NCBI RefSeq assembly: GCF_000003815.2
Contig: NC_049979.1
Coordinates: forward strand, 27,832,249-27,896,248
Source of the DNA: Branchiostoma floridae
Lineage: Eukaryota > Chordata > Leptocardii > Amphioxiformes > Branchiostomatidae
Direction: 5' to 3'
DNA: 64,000 nucleotides
Made by a program: the position numbers and the translations under genes
Notes under the pieces: generated by a model
The model's input: the letters and a program-made list of their open reading frames with translations, nothing else
The model's database searches: none
Told to the model about the DNA's origin: nothing
Part shown: positions 36,873 through 49,174 of the stretch, in pieces
How the letters are laid out: each line of letters starts with the position of its first letter
Position numbering within the stretch: position 1 is the stretch's first letter

Positions 36873-36929
36873 GATTTTACACCTTTTGGCAGCTCAGAAT
36901 AGTGGATTGACTCAATGATTTTTATGGAC
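36870..36929 (-). other. Cofilin exon carrying 5' UTR and start codon
   Basis: Acceptor CTTTCTGTAG precedes base 36929 on the minus strand. The exon ends with ATG, then GTGAGT. Confidence 0.75.
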
Positions 36930-37077
36930 CTACAGAAAGGACAACAAAAAGTGTTAGTTATTTCGTTATATTCTATTGCATCTGTGCTGCTTGTTTGGGC
37001 TTGCATCAATCTACTCCCCTATATGATATTGCTGTTTTGTCAAATATAATGTTACCTATGATTACTATATATTATAG

Positions 37078-37369
37078 CAGGGCTCGAAATACTGGGTGCA
37101 TGTGCACCAAGGTGCACCCAAAATTGGAGCTGACTGCTGTGCACCCAATTATTTTCTGTTAAAGATATCAAAGTATACTGGTATACATCATATTCTAGAC
37201 AGAGCTCTAAGTGTTAGAAAGATAATAAAAATGTCTGTCATGGTACTTGTTTAAGAATTTGATAGCTTGTAACTAAGTTTTATTACCCAAAATTTTTTGG
37301 GTGTACCCAATTTTTTAAGCTGCAGGGTGCACCAGTGCACCTAATCCCAAAAATGAATTTCGAGCCCTG
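37078..37369. mobile_element. CAGGG-ended word-repeat element (GTGCACCC type)
   Basis: 292 bp, CAGGGCTCGAAATACTGGGT to GAATTTCGAGCCCTG, with a perfect 6-bp duplication TTATAG at 37072-37077 and 37370-37375. The ends repeat GTGCACC / GGTGCAC. Confidence 0.85.
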
Positions 37370-37726
37370 TTATAGGTATACATGTATAAAGAGGAATCCT
37401 TTGCTACATAAAAAAATTCACTAAGTAACACTAACAGGCATTTCTGGTGCATCTTCCTAAGGTCTAGGAAAAAAATGTTGTGTTTGCTGTTTAGACCCAC
37501 CCTAGAAAAACTTGCCAACCCTACACTTTTTTGGGGGGTGAACAGTGGAGTCACATAGTTTTCACTTAGAATTTTTATTCTGTCTGCTTCCTATTCAATT
37601 AAAAAAAATGCTTGTGAAGGATAATTGTATCCAAAGATTTGTAGCCATTTCGCACAAAATTGAAGTTAACTTTGGCATTGAAAATATATTATAAGTGTCC
37701 TCATGTATTTCAGTTGAAACAACCAA

Positions 37727-37895
37727 AGGGACGAGTAAGAACAGAAAGAAACAACACCCCGACTCCCGGGATTCGAACCCGCGCCAAACCCGGGCAGCCG
37801 GATCACAAATCGAACGTGCAAACCGTTCGGCCAAAAGGCTTAAGCCGTTAGGCGTCTTCGGTTTAGCAGTCCTTGAACACCACTGTTACACAGTT
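37727..37895 (-). mobile_element. tRNA-derived SINE, copy 3
   Basis: The minus strand reads TTGGCCGAACGGTTTGCACG (A-box region) and GCGGGTTCGAATCCCGGGAG (B box), then GTTGTTTCTTTCTGTTCTTA. It is the most tRNA-like of the copies. Confidence 0.75.
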
Positions 37896-38071
37896 TTACT
37901 TTGTTTTTACTCTGTATCGTATCACTAAGAGTTTTGGTCAATATATAAAAAGATTTTATAAAGAAGATCCCTACATACTGACCCTAATTTTTTTTCAGGA
38001 CTCAACAGGAAACACAACATTTTTTTCCTTAGGCCTAAGCATTTGGAAGATTATCAATAATATACGATAAA

Positions 38072-38109
38072 CCAAGGAGCTTTTATCGATATTGATAAAA
38101 GCTCCTTGG
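38072..38109. repeat. Perfect 16-bp inverted repeat, 6-bp loop
   Basis: CCAAGGAGCTTTTATC and GATAAAAGCTCCTTGG separated by GATATT. Upstream in the cofilin 5' intron. No U tract of terminator type, and function unknown. Confidence 0.85.
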
Positions 38110-39083
38110 ATAAACAAACAATCTTTGAAAAGGTATCTCATTGGAATGCACCAATGAGCTGGAAAATTGCACCAACGTTGCAATTTAGCATCAATTATCC
38201 ATTGGGTTTTCATTTGGGTCCTGGATCATTGTAACCCAAATACAAGTCATATTGACCTTGGCTTTGTGTACTATGATGATGTCATGGTTCAATCATATAA
38301 AACAAAATGCCAGAGGAACTGGGCCTGTGGAATTTTTAGATAATTTTTTTTCTTCTCTAATTTCAATTTTGGGAAACTGTTGGGTCATTGACACGGTTTC
38401 TGACCTGATTCATGTCCTTGGGTATACAAATATGTCATGATCTGATTCATGCAGACATCCGCCACTCCATATATGGAAGTTGCAAACCATATATGGAAAG
38501 ACTCACGTCTGAGCTACAACACCGGCCAGGACTCCACCCTGAACGTTACTACAGACAGCAAACTCCAGATTTTCAAACTCTCGACAGTTTTCCCCTTTGT
38601 TTGGACAACCTGTACAATACCTGGTGACTGTAGATTACTGTAGATGCATGTAATGACTTAATCTTAAGCCCGTTGTGTAGCTTAGCACCCCAAAATGTCG
38701 AATATTTGAATAGTATTTGCGTGTTTGCTTTCGCCCGCTGCACAAGTCACCATACCCTTGCCCATTACCATCCATCCGGTAAAAATAATTTTTTCCAGAT
38801 TAAAAAAAATCAAGATTTTACGGTCGTGATACGTAATAGCCTGGATAATATTTCACCGTTGAAAATCAGAAAATCAAAAGCTACTTCTCACGGTACGACC
38901 CCCTTTTTGTCCAAATTTTGGGCAGAATTTGGGAGGGGTGCAGGGTGTAGCTTCGTGTGTTTAGAGAGGAACTCCTTGAACTAGACAAAAATAATTCCGT
39001 AAACTTATTGAAAATAACCCACAAACCACGCATAGCTGAGAAAAACGAAGCTCTATTAGTCACTACGTAAAGGTTTAACCTAC

Positions 39084-39150
39084 CTCAAGACGACCAAAAA
39101 GGAGTCTTTCTGACAGAAACAGCGGCTGGTTGTGCCGGCTATATAACGGG
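39084..39150 (-). promoter_or_regulatory. Probable cofilin promoter and first non-coding exon
   Basis: On the minus strand CGTTATATAGCC (TATA-like, about 39138-39149) is followed by about 50 bases ending in CGTCTTGAG and a consensus donor GTAGGT at 39083. No transcript evidence; inferred from the TATA-like word, donor and upstream position. Confidence 0.4.
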
Positions 39151-41030
39151 ACGTGTGCCTCAGAACGCCCGCCAAAACCTTCGCCTTTCCAGAAACTGAA
39201 ATATTGCACGCACCTTCTCCTTCGTCAGACTTCCGTTTCCTGGGATGAGCACCGGAAAATACTCAGTGGAATGTTGTAGAAAAGGGAAGACAAATGTTTG
39301 CAGACCTCCTATCGTGGACCTTCCTCTGGAAATTTGAGGAGTTTGTCCCAGGAAACCAATATATTCAGCGAGCGTACTGCAGTGCTAAATGCAAATAGCG
39401 GTGAACGTAATTTCTGGTAGCCTCGCAGCAGGCCCGAGTACGGAGAATATTTGTATTGAAAGATTAGCATTTTATTCCTCTGAAGCACTATTTTTGCAAG
39501 CTTAATTTTCGATGTATTTCGCTTCCGTGTTGACAACAATAGTAAACATTCATAATTACCATTGGAGGACCCTGATAAACAAACCCTTAATAGGGCCTGC
39601 TGTGCTAGGCTACTACTCGAACTAGGCTGCGCTCCGAACCGTTACCATATATGGACACATGAGGAACCAGGTGAAGTAAGGTGCATACCTGAACCTGAAT
39701 AAATGGCACCAGGCATACGTGTTAAGGGCCATGTACTTGATGCATTAAGTCTGTTTAATATTGACTGTCGTTTTCTTTTTCACCGGAAATGAAATGTTAT
39801 TAACTGTTATAAACAAACGAACAAATTTATTTTAATGATCATTTTTTTAAAGTTATAACGTTATCTGGCTTTGGTGTTTCAAAAGATCATCATTATCATC
39901 ATAAATAAAAGATAGTAACCTCTGATGAGCTTCCATTTTTTTGATGAAATGAAATTTGGTTTGGGAGAGACTTTTTCTACAGGTTTTGAAGCAAAGGGCA
40001 AGAAGAATATAGGGTCTCCATAGAATTATTATTTTTAAACCACATTTTGTCAATACCCATGTTATATTCTCAGGCATCAACAGAGTTCTCCCTTCAAAAC
40101 ATCAGAAGAAACATTCCTGTTACTGTAAGCCAGTCTGAGTACCAATTCCTCCAGTCACCCACTGGCTCAATACTTTTGACAGCTATTAATAAACCTCTGT
40201 GGTTTAGCAAGCGAAAGTATTGAGCCAGTGGTCACTATGGCCGGAGGATGGTAACGTTAACGTTGCTCAAGCCATACCGCATCAGCATAACTGTTCTAAA
40301 TGCAGTAACATTAACTCTAAAAAAACTAAATGTACTTAGTTTTCCCTTCAACTGGGAAATGAATAAATGTATTGAAGAAGCAAGAAGTAATTAGATTTTT
40401 GCCCCCTAATGTCTGTTTTTGGTACTGCAGCACATTAGTCAATCTCTTACAACCAAGTCACATGCTGATGGTGGCAGGAAAAATGTGTATGTAGGGCAGG
40501 ACCCTCTTTCATTGGAATTGAAAATAAGATTTTGTTGGTGTCTGAAATGATTTACACATGTGAATGTCAATTCTATTATCATATACATGTAACTGTATTT
40601 CTAAGAGGCGCAATAATTCAACAAACCCTGGGTGTTGTAAGCAGTACTCTGATGACTTTCTTAAACAACTTTATTGAAAATCAAAAAGAACTAAGCAACT
40701 TAATTTTTGTAACCCGGTGATCAAAACATCTCATGATCAGGGTACATCTGAAGCCAAAAATTGAAGCACAAACCTGTAACAATGATATCTGGCTGCAGAT
40801 GGTACTAATAGCTACACACCAACCTCCATGGATGACGCGTAAGAATAGAAGATGGCGCACGATCTACAACCGGTCACTACCGGTACTTGACCCCTCATTT
40901 TGATAAATAAATAAACATCAGCTCAATGGCTGTGCTCCATGTTCACAAAACAACCGGAATGTTTGCACAAAACAACATCAAGGAAACCAAACAGGAAAAG
41001 GCAATTTTTCATTCTTATTGTTATGTGAAA
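39150..41030. other. Intergenic, short inverted repeat only
   Basis: A short palindromic element at 40148-40250 (CCACTGGCTCAATACTTTT facing AAAGTATTGAGCCAGTGG) is the only structure seen. Open frames are short and without domains. Confidence 0.5.
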
Positions 41031-41104
41031 TTTAAAGAGAAAACTTGGGTTGGTGTTGTGAATTCAAACACTTGGGAGATTGCACAACTAGAATAACATT
41101 ACCT

Positions 41105-41325
41105 GTAATGCTTAAGTTCACCTTTATCCATGGGGTGACCTTTATCTTTAAAAACAGCACATTTAGGAGTATCAAGTCTGCTGACAGTAATGGTTTCAAA
41201 TTTGCAATATTTTCAAAATGTTCCAATTTTAAACCACCGTCCGTTGACTCTATATCCCTACATACGTTTTTTTGTACAAACAATGAAAATAGGTTACCCT
41301 CGGATAAAGGTGAACCAGCGTTACA
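41105..41325. mobile_element. CGCTAGTTCACC-family MITE
   Basis: AAGTTCACCTTTATCCATGG at the left; the inverted right end ATAGGTTACCC.. GATAAAGGTGAACCAGCGTT. Overlapping open frames on both strands are artefacts of the palindrome. Confidence 0.8.
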
Positions 41326-41910
41326 TCCACCACTGTGTGAAACATATGAAGAATTGTTTTCTGGAAAGAATCATAGGGGAAATCAATGTGCAAAATATCC
41401 TTTGTTTACTAATATACTAAGTCTTCCAAATGTGGCCAATACTCCCCAGAAGCACATCATACTCTAGTTTTCAGCAGAATGTACATGTTATTGAGAGCTA
41501 CCATGAGCTAGTTCTTTTAAGCGACAAGTTTTCTGTAAAAAGTTCTTCCGTGCATTTGGAACAAGGTGATGAGACTTCAGTCTATTCATGCAGTGTTGCA
41601 CGTCAATTTCTGAACACCTAGATTCTTAAGACTTGAATGTGTTCCCTTGTTCAATAACACAGCAAGTAAGCAGGACCTTGTGTAAAGGGCCAAGTTAACA
41701 TCATTCAATATTGCTGATCAAACATTCATCAACTTATCTTCTTTCAACAGTTCTCATTCTTGCCTGAAGCCATGTTGTTTCATGTCTTCTTGGACCCTGA
41801 CACAATTCATTTACCTCCAACATGATAGTTGCCAGTAAAAATGCCTGGTCTCACACAGGTGTTTTTCTTTGCATTCAAAGAAATAGTCCACCTCACGGTC
41901 AAACCTTGCT

Positions 41911-42118
41911 AATGTTAGGGTCACATTTCTCAACCGGAGCCAAGGCAGACTGGTTTCGGGAATGAAACATAAATTTATATATCAATAAAAATGCACAAGC
42001 AATGCTCTTGAATCTTTTTTTGGGGTTTCTTTTTTTTTTTTCTTTAATGTCATACATTTTAGTCTCTGCAACGTCCTGGCCTGGCCCTGGATTGGAAATG
42101 TGATCTTAACGTTAACAT
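41911..42118. mobile_element. Possible inverted-repeat element
   Basis: AATGTTAGGGTCACATTTCT near 41911 faces GGAAATGTGATCTTAACGTT near 42094, with CCTGGCCTGGCCCTGG just inside. A related word cluster (GGGCCAGGCCGGGC) lies at 24600. Weaker than other elements. Confidence 0.45.
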
Positions 42119-42504
42119 TACACAGACATTCTTTCATACTCCTTTAAGAGTTGCCCTTTGCCTTCTGAAACTCTCATGCATGGTGAGAGGACTACCATTC
42201 CAGACATAGATGCCCAGTTTGGATGGGGGTCTGTAGTTGGACAGTTTTTTAAAGTTAGTTTTCTTTCTTTCTTTGTTTTGCCAACTAAAATCAGACCTAT
42301 TTCACCATCTCACACCTTCCCTTAACCACTGTGCTCTACACAACAGAAGCAGCTTAGCAAGATGATAATGATTCTAGTGATGTTTCCTTTTAAAGACTTG
42401 CAGAAATCTCCAAAGTAACACTAAAAAGTAGCCAATAAAAGCAACATGTGATCATCTTTGCACTTGTAAGTTTCAGTATTGAGCTGTATAACTTAACAAA
42501 TCTT

Positions 42505-42900
42505 AGGCACAGGTACAGATACAGAAGTTTAGGTACAGGTCCTGACCTGTACTTGTACCTTAACAAAAATATCTGTAAGTTAAACATGTACCCAACTGTC
42601 TTTCTCAGTTGTAGATTGTCTTGCATTTGTGCATGTGTAAAATTTACTTATTTCAGTCTCAGGTCCAAGGTTTATTTTTCAATCTTCAACCCTCTTGGCA
42701 CTATGAGCCAATATAATGTTACAGGCTTTATCAGCAGGTTATCAAAATTGTCATCTTTGAGACAGGATTTACATAATTATCATAAGTCTGAAAAAGTGGC
42801 CTAGTTTGTTCAGTTAAAGGTAGAGGTACACAGGTCCTACAGGGTGTTCAAGTCCTAAGCAATTTTACAATGGACAACAGGTACAGGGTTTAGGTACACA
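42505..42900. repeat. GTACAGGTAC word-rich region
   Basis: Clusters of GGTACAGGTCC, ACAGGTACAGATACAG and TTAGGTACA at 42510-42560 and 42825-42900 flank unrelated sequence. Resembles the better-bounded copy at 49175-49647. It is probably in the 3' UTR of the C1 gene. Confidence 0.5.
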
Positions 42901-42950
42901 ATGCCCTAATTCAGAGCGCCATTTTGCTTCTGGGCACTGCTTCGCGTCTG

Positions 42951-45900
42951 TCACAGTCGCTGACCACTGCGAGGCCTGCCCCACCAACTCCACCTTCTCC
43001 TCGGAACAGTCTTCAGGAAGTGCTCCTTGTACGATGCAAACGTCAATCTGGAAGGGGAAAGAATATCATTTAGACTAGAGGTCATACATCATATTTTTCA
43101 CCTCATCTTTTCCATCAGTTTTATCATAAATACATAAAACAATGTAAATATAGATGCATCGGTACAGAAAGTGCTGCTTTCAGAGGGGTAAAAAAAATGT
43201 AACGCTACTGTCGCTAGTTTACCTTTATCCGCGGGTAACCTATATTTGTTGTTTTCTTTAAAAACGGGATAAGGGATATCAAGTCAAAGGAAGATGGCTC
43301 AAAATTGCCATGTTTTAAAAATGTTGCAGTTTGAAACCACTTTCCGTCGACTTGCTATTCCAAAATACCATATTTTTCAGTACAACGGATATAGGTTAAC
43401 CCTCGGATAAAGGTAAACTAGCGTTAACAGCTACGTGTGAAAGATAAAATTCAAAAATCTTGATCCACTCACACCAGAAAGGACCCGTAATTTTGTGTGT
43501 GGTGGGTTCTTCTACGTGCTCAAGGTGAAGCTCTCCTCACACATTTAACATCCTATCCGAGGGACGACGGCAACCCAAGTTGTCTACTTATTTTCATGTC
43601 TGGATATTTGTGTAAATATTCTCAAATGCACAACATTGGTGCACAACACGGGACTCAAACCTACGCCAAACACCCTACTGTTACTACTACATATTCTACT
43701 ACTAGTGATATGCAACATGATGCCATAGTCATTTACAGAAAAGATGTCTAATACTGTAATTCACCTTATCTTCACGGTACCAAATTTTCACGGTCTGAGA
43801 AAATTGAACTTGTTCTCGGAACTAAATGTTCACTATCGAGTCAAGTGCGCATGAAAAAAGTCTGTGAATTATTTTTTATCGGTAATGATAAGTTCACGTT
43901 ACAGTCGTCACAGTGAAAACCGTGAACATAACATTACAGTGAAAAAATCAGGAATTACAGTATAGTATAGTCTGATGCATACAAAGTCTCTGTTGTACTT
44001 TCAAATTGACTAATATAAGATGATGCATGTACAATGAATTATAATACTAGTACCTTGTCAGAAGATCCACAGGGAAGAATTTAGCATGTGCTATGGAAAG
44101 GACAGAGGATAGGAAGAATATTAGTATAATTATTATCNNNNNNNNNNNNNNNNNNNNNNNNNNNNNNNNNNNNNNNNNNNNNNNNNNNNNNNNNNNNNNN
44201 NNNNNNNNNNNNNNNNNNNNNNNNNNNNNNNNNNNNNNNNNNNNNNNNNNNNNNNNNNNNNNNNNNNNNNNNNNNNNNNNNNNNNNNNNNNNNNNNNNNN
44301 NNNNNNNNNNNNNNNNNNNNNNNNNNNNNNNNNNNNNNNNNNNNNNNNNNNNNNNNNNNNNNNNNNNNNNNNNNNNNNNNNNNNNNNNNNNNNNNNNNNN
44401 NNNNNNNNNNNNNNNNNNNNNNNNNNNNNNNNNNNNNNNNNNNNNNNNNNNNNNNNNNNNNNNNNNNNNNNNNNNNNNNNNNNNNNNNNNNNNNNNNNNN
44501 NNNNNNNNNNNNNNNNNNNNNNNNNNNNNNNNNNATAAATACTGCATTGGCTAGCAGTTAGCCAGTGCTGTCATAGAGCAATGGATGGCAGTAATCTCCA
44601 AGCGAGGTTGGGAAACTAAATCAGTATGTTTTCGGAGCTGCCCTTTTCTGCTTCAAAATGCCTCCTTAGTAACGATTATTCTGTGTCAAACTACCTACTT
44701 CGTAAAGATTTATAGGCTTATTTTCCAGGGATATCACTGCTGGTGTAATATGTCACACAGTAGCAGCGCCCTCTGGCAGGAAGGATGATGCATGACAGGT
44801 GCAAGATAAGGACTCCTGCTATACTCACATTTCCATCTGCCCTACACGGCTGTTGGGACAGTACAGCTCTGTCCTGAAATGACACTCCTTGTGGCAGATC
44901 AGCTTGCAGTCTGTATAAAAAATGTTGATGTTGAAAATGTAAGTTGTTACGTTCAAAAACAAAAAAACCCATATAAAGCTGCACACACTTTTAACAGATG
45001 TACGCTGACTACTAAAAGCAAAATATCAACAACCTACTGGTCAGGACGTCTCATCATCACACAATGGAGGACAAAACTTTTCAAAGTTAACATTTCTAGC
45101 CTCTAAGATGTGGCACTTTTGCAACAATCATGAAAAATAAGGCTTATTTGCATAATTGCCATTATTATAATATTTTGAAATATAGCATGATAACATACTG
45201 ACCTCTGCACTCATAACCCCCTTTGCCAATCCTTCGGGCTATGGCCAGGTCGCAAACAGCACACCTCGGTACCCTGAGAAAATAGATGACACAGCCATAC
45301 ATGTATTTCTATAGTGCTACTAAATTCAACTCATTTTCAAAACTTTTCCATCTTTGAAGATGTGTCCTGATGACAAGCACCAAACTTGGTTTTACAAAAA
45401 TTTATCACTATCATAAAATGCCTAAGGTATAGGTAAACTAGGGGTAGCAAATATCATCAAGATCCATCAACAACTTCTGGGGTTATCCTGTCCACTCTGT
45501 CACACAAACAGACAGAAACACACACACAAAAACATAACCTTCTTGGCGAAGGCAATATTTACAACAGCCCCATAATAAGTAATGCTAGTTCACCTTTATC
45601 CGCTCGGAAACCTTTAGTCGTTGCATATACAATCGGAGTATTCAGGAATATCAAGTCAACAGACCGCTGTTTCAGACTGGAATGCTATGAAAAAAATGCA
45701 ATTGAAACCAATGTCTGTCGACTTGATATTCCTAAATACATCATTTTTAAAAACAACAGATAGAGTCCATTCCAAGACACCCTGAGGGTTTTTAGGCGAT
45801 ATTTATAATTAGTCTGAATTATTTTGAATAAAAGAATATCTGAGCCACAATAATTAAATTATTTTCAAAAAATTGACTAAGAAAATACTCATTTATTTGA

Positions 45901-48900
45901 ATTTCTTTGAATATTTTAGAAACATTTTGAAAGTAACTGTACAAAAATATCTTTATTTAGAATAATTGTGAAACCTCTCTGTGATTATTTCACATTTACA
46001 AATATTTACAAAAAATGGTAAACCTGGCCAAATGGTAAAATTAGTTTATTGCCCCCATAAAAGAAAGCCCTATTGTTGCATCTGTATATTTTTAGATTTC
46101 ACTGCTGGGCACTGGTGGATCCTTTGTGGTGGGCCATTGTTGCATGGCACCCAACCATACTTTGCAAGGATGTGTGAATTGCTATCTTCCCAGCCCACCG
46201 AACCATTTACAAAAAATGGTAGAAAATGGTAGAAAATGGTAAATTATGGTAGAATACTGTTGTCATTATTTAGAAACCATTAGAAGTATCCAATTCCACA
46301 CCATGAATATTTCCAAAGTTTTATAGGACCAGGGAAATATTTATAAAGTTGAAACAGTGTTAAAAATATTTCTGAAGTATCAAATGTCCTAGACATGTAA
46401 TTACAAAACTTTAAAATCAATTCTAAACAATGGCAACAAACATCCGCATGGTGTCTTGGAATGGACTCTATACATTACCATGTGGGTAAGGTGGACTTCT
46501 GTCACATTTAAGATGTATTCTTTAAAGAACGACTTACCCTTTGAAGTGCTTGGCTACAAATGAGTGGTCATTATGCACATGAAGTTTCTTCCCTCTCCTT
46601 CTCAGAGTTCTTCGTCTTGCTAGCTCAGGTGGGATTAAATAATGTCTGTGGGAAAATAAGAGAACAACATACAAATGAACAGCCCTTTATAAAGAACAAT
46701 TAACTTACACTTCTTAGTGATTTAATTGGCACCTGTATTCTTAAGGGAATCTGACCTGATTTAAATTAAAAGTGGCTAATCTCTCTATTCGGCTTCAGAG
46801 ATGTTTCTTTTTTTAATAAAAAAAAAATTAACAGGTGTCAATTTTGTTTCAGGCTTTGAAAGCGAACACAATCACGTAACTCAAGAATAGGACGAGGGAT
46901 TGTCATGATTTTTGGTACCTAGATAGCTCAAGTGATTACTTAGATAAGCATATTCTAATTATGCAATCCAGGGGCTTTCGTTTAGAAATGCACTTGAATA
47001 GTCATATGCTAATCATGCAATCCAGTGATTTCCGATTATGCAAATCAAAACCAAATTCACATAATGCATCAGGAAATACTACTACAATCATAGTCTTCTT
47101 TGCTAAGATGATACCATCGTACTTGAAGTCTTAGGTACAGAAAATGATAAACTGATATAATCTATGCAAATGAGGACCTAGTTGCTGATCCAATTAGAAA
47201 CATTTATGATATATTAAGGGTTGGACAAGTTTTCTAAAATTCACTTGTCCTATCGGGCAAGTACCCAAAAAAATTTACTTGCCCAAACCAACTTTTCACT
47301 TGCCCGAAATTTAAATGGCATGTATTCTTACTTCCATCGATGGAAATCTTGTTATTGGCTCTATATTTCTGTGTTGACCAATGCTTGATGCCATGACTGA
47401 AAAGTGGCAAGTATATAAAAATGTCACTCATTGAAAAATCTTACTTGCCCGATCAACAAGTGGGGTAGGACATGCACTTGCCCGACCATCACTTTCACTT
47501 GCCCGGGACAATAGGGCTAGTGGACTTGTCAAACCCTGCATATTGCCATCTCTAACCAACATGACCCAGACATGAGTGACCATAGTGGAACATACTTTTA
47601 TTAGGGCTAGAAAGACGGAGTAACTGACCTGAGCTGTCCTTTCTTCTTTGTCTCCAACACAGTGATGGACATCTCCTCCAAGTTCCCACTGATGCCGCTG
47701 TAGCGGGCACTTCCGTAGCTGTAAGTCGAGGCACGAGCCCCGTAACTCCGTAAGCTGGTTGTCTCCGAATTGGACACTAACTGCTCGTAACCTGCGGTCA
47801 CAGTAATGTTCATTGTGAAGATACAGTTATGTGGAATCACATGTATTGTCATGGGATCTCTGGAATCATTCCAATATACATCATTTGGAGAGGTGGTAAT
47901 ACTAGTTCACCTTTATCTGCAGGGAAACCTATATTCGTTGTTAACGCTAGTTCCCCTTTATTCATGGGGTAACCTACATGTATATCCGTTGGTTTAAAAA
48001 TTTGTGATTAGGGATATCAAGTCAACGGATGGTGGTTTCAAATTGCAAGATATTCAATATACAGTTTGAAACCACCGTCTGTCGACTTGCTTTCCCCTAA
48101 TACCTTGTTTTTTCTTTAAACAATGGATATAGGTTAACCCACGAATAAAGGTGCACTAGCGTTATATCGAACTGCAACATTTTCAAATATTGGGGTCCGT
48201 TATTACATGGAACCGAAATATTTTGAAAATTTGCAGTTTGAAACTACAATTTGACTTGTTATCCCTAAACACTGTGTCTAAAAAGATAGGATATACATTG
48301 TAGGTCCCTTCGTGGATAAAGGCGAACTTTCATTAACTTAACTCTGACATTAATGTACAACTACAACATGTACATGTTGTATGTGCTGGTGTAATAATGA
48401 AAAGTTAGCTAAATTAGATTAAGAATTTCTTCATTCAATATGTACTTACCTTTGGTTTGAACAAACAAAATCAAACATATTTTGCCAAAATGTCAGGTTA
48501 TCTCTAAAATATTATTAGTACAAGGTGTTCTAAAAATATCTTTTCTCCTGATTTTCCCATTTTTTAATTATACTGCAATTTTCTATCATGGTAAAACAAT
48601 ATCTTCAATGATTTTTGCAAGAAAATGTTGCATATTCCACTACCATCCCTCCCCATAACAAAAAAATGTCACCCCAGTGCAAGTATAGGGAGTGAAACAT
48701 TCAGTAGAAGTCAAAGAAACCTACTGTATCTACATTATAGTTGCAACAGAAGTTAATATCGACTGTTGGTCAGTTCTACATGTATTTTGAGCAATGTTGT
48801 TGCAGACTTAACATTTTTCATGCAAAATATCATATAACACTCACCTTGACACATGCCAGCTGAAAGCATGCCGTGCATTAGTACTAAATTGTGTTCATCG

Positions 48901-48932
48901 GTCACTTTGCAGGCAGCACACGTTGTCGTCAT
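42951..48932 (-). CDS. Small C1-domain (DAG/phorbol-ester-type zinc finger) protein
   Basis: Unrecognised 202-residue protein from six exons with fully consistent phases: 48845-48932, 47629-47791, 46538-46645, 45203-45273, 44829-44910 and 42951-43047 (TGA). ATG at 48932 has an in-frame TAG 27 bases upstream. The N-terminus is MTTTCAACKVTDEHN (one CxxC). A Ser/Tyr-rich stretch follows (STYSYGSARYSGISG), then a basic run RRRTLRRRGKK. A complete C1 motif then reads HSFVAKHFKGVPRC-AVC-..-YECRDCKLICHKEC-..-LYC, i.e. HX12CX2CX14CX2CX4HX2CX7C. The tail is very basic (VPRRRWSWWGRPRSGQRL). Such domains bind diacylglycerol or phorbol esters, or act as atypical structural or lipid-binding modules; membrane association is inferred. 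I cannot match the whole architecture to a named family. AATAAA is possible at 42676-42671. Confidence 0.88.
43205..43430. mobile_element. CGCTAGTTCACC-family MITE in C1-gene intron
   Basis: TCGCTAGTTTACCTTTATCC at the left, GGATAAAGGTAAACTAGCGT at the right, followed by TAAC. Inner arms GATATCAAGTC and GACTTGCTATTC. Confidence 0.8.
43752..43962. mobile_element. Palindromic ATTACAGTA/TACTGTAAT element
   Basis: TACTGTAATTCACC, TTTTCACGGTCTGAG.. at the left; ..CACAGTGAAAACCGTGAACA, GGAATTACAGTATA at the right. Repeats the word TTCACGG. Confidence 0.7.
44138..44534. other. Assembly gap (397 N)
   Basis: Run of N inside the last intron of the C1-domain gene. It does not interrupt any predicted exon. 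Confidence 0.99.
45580..46500. mobile_element. CGCTAGTTCACC-family MITE split by a mariner-like element
   Basis: The left part 45580-45762 starts ATGCTAGTTCACCTTTATCC and breaks off in ..AAAAACAACAGATA. The missing end resumes at 46469 (TATACATTACCATGTGGGTA.. AAGGTGGACT), matching the family end GATATAGGTTACCC.. AAAGGTGAACT. Confidence 0.75.
45763..46468. mobile_element. Tc1/mariner-type MITE with TA duplication
   Basis: 706 bp with perfect 19-bp terminal inverted repeats GAGTCCATTCCAAGACACC, flanked by TA at 45761-45762 and 46469-46470. The interior is very AT-rich with AATATTT words and has no transposase. It lies in the C1-gene intron between coding exons 3 and 4, nested inside another MITE. 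Confidence 0.85.
47216..47538. mobile_element. CAGGG-ended word-repeat element (CTTGCCCG type), inverted copy
   Basis: Begins AAGGGTTGGACAAGT and ends GGACTTGTCAAACCCTG; interior rich in CTTGCCCGA. It is the reverse orientation of the 16072 copy. Its terminal C is mutated and the target duplication is imperfect. Confidence 0.75.
47895..48340. mobile_element. Cluster of CGCTAGTTCACC-family MITEs
   Basis: At least two and probably three copies in series: a left end at 47898, a fuller copy about 47943-48166 starting TTAACGCTAGTTCCC, and another about 48150-48340 ending GATAAAGGCGAACTTTCATT. Lies between coding exons 1 and 2 of the C1 gene. Confidence 0.7.
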
Positions 48933-49174
48933 GACAGCAATGGTTTGGGATTGGTACTACATTTTTAATGGATCATTCACTATTGCTACACAGCAAATGC
49001 CAGGTACTTAATAGCACATTGGTAAGTATGCAGCAATCTATTTGAGACCACTTAACTGCAGTGGGGGGACTTCAAAGAAAAGTGCTAAATTTTCCCAAAA
49101 GAGTGGTCTTGTATCTAATTTGGGGCTGGAACTGTGGTGTGACATTCCAGTTTGAGACACAGCTACATGATGTA

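Noticed and set aside
41045-41467. 140-codon plus-strand ORF
   Set aside because: Mostly the CGCTAGTTCACC-family palindrome, which creates open frames on both strands.
42897-43047. Longer in-frame reading of the last C1-gene exon (starting IDVCIVQGALPED)
   Set aside because: The preceding exon ends two bases into a codon, which fixes the other frame (ILTFASYKEHF) and a stop at 42951.
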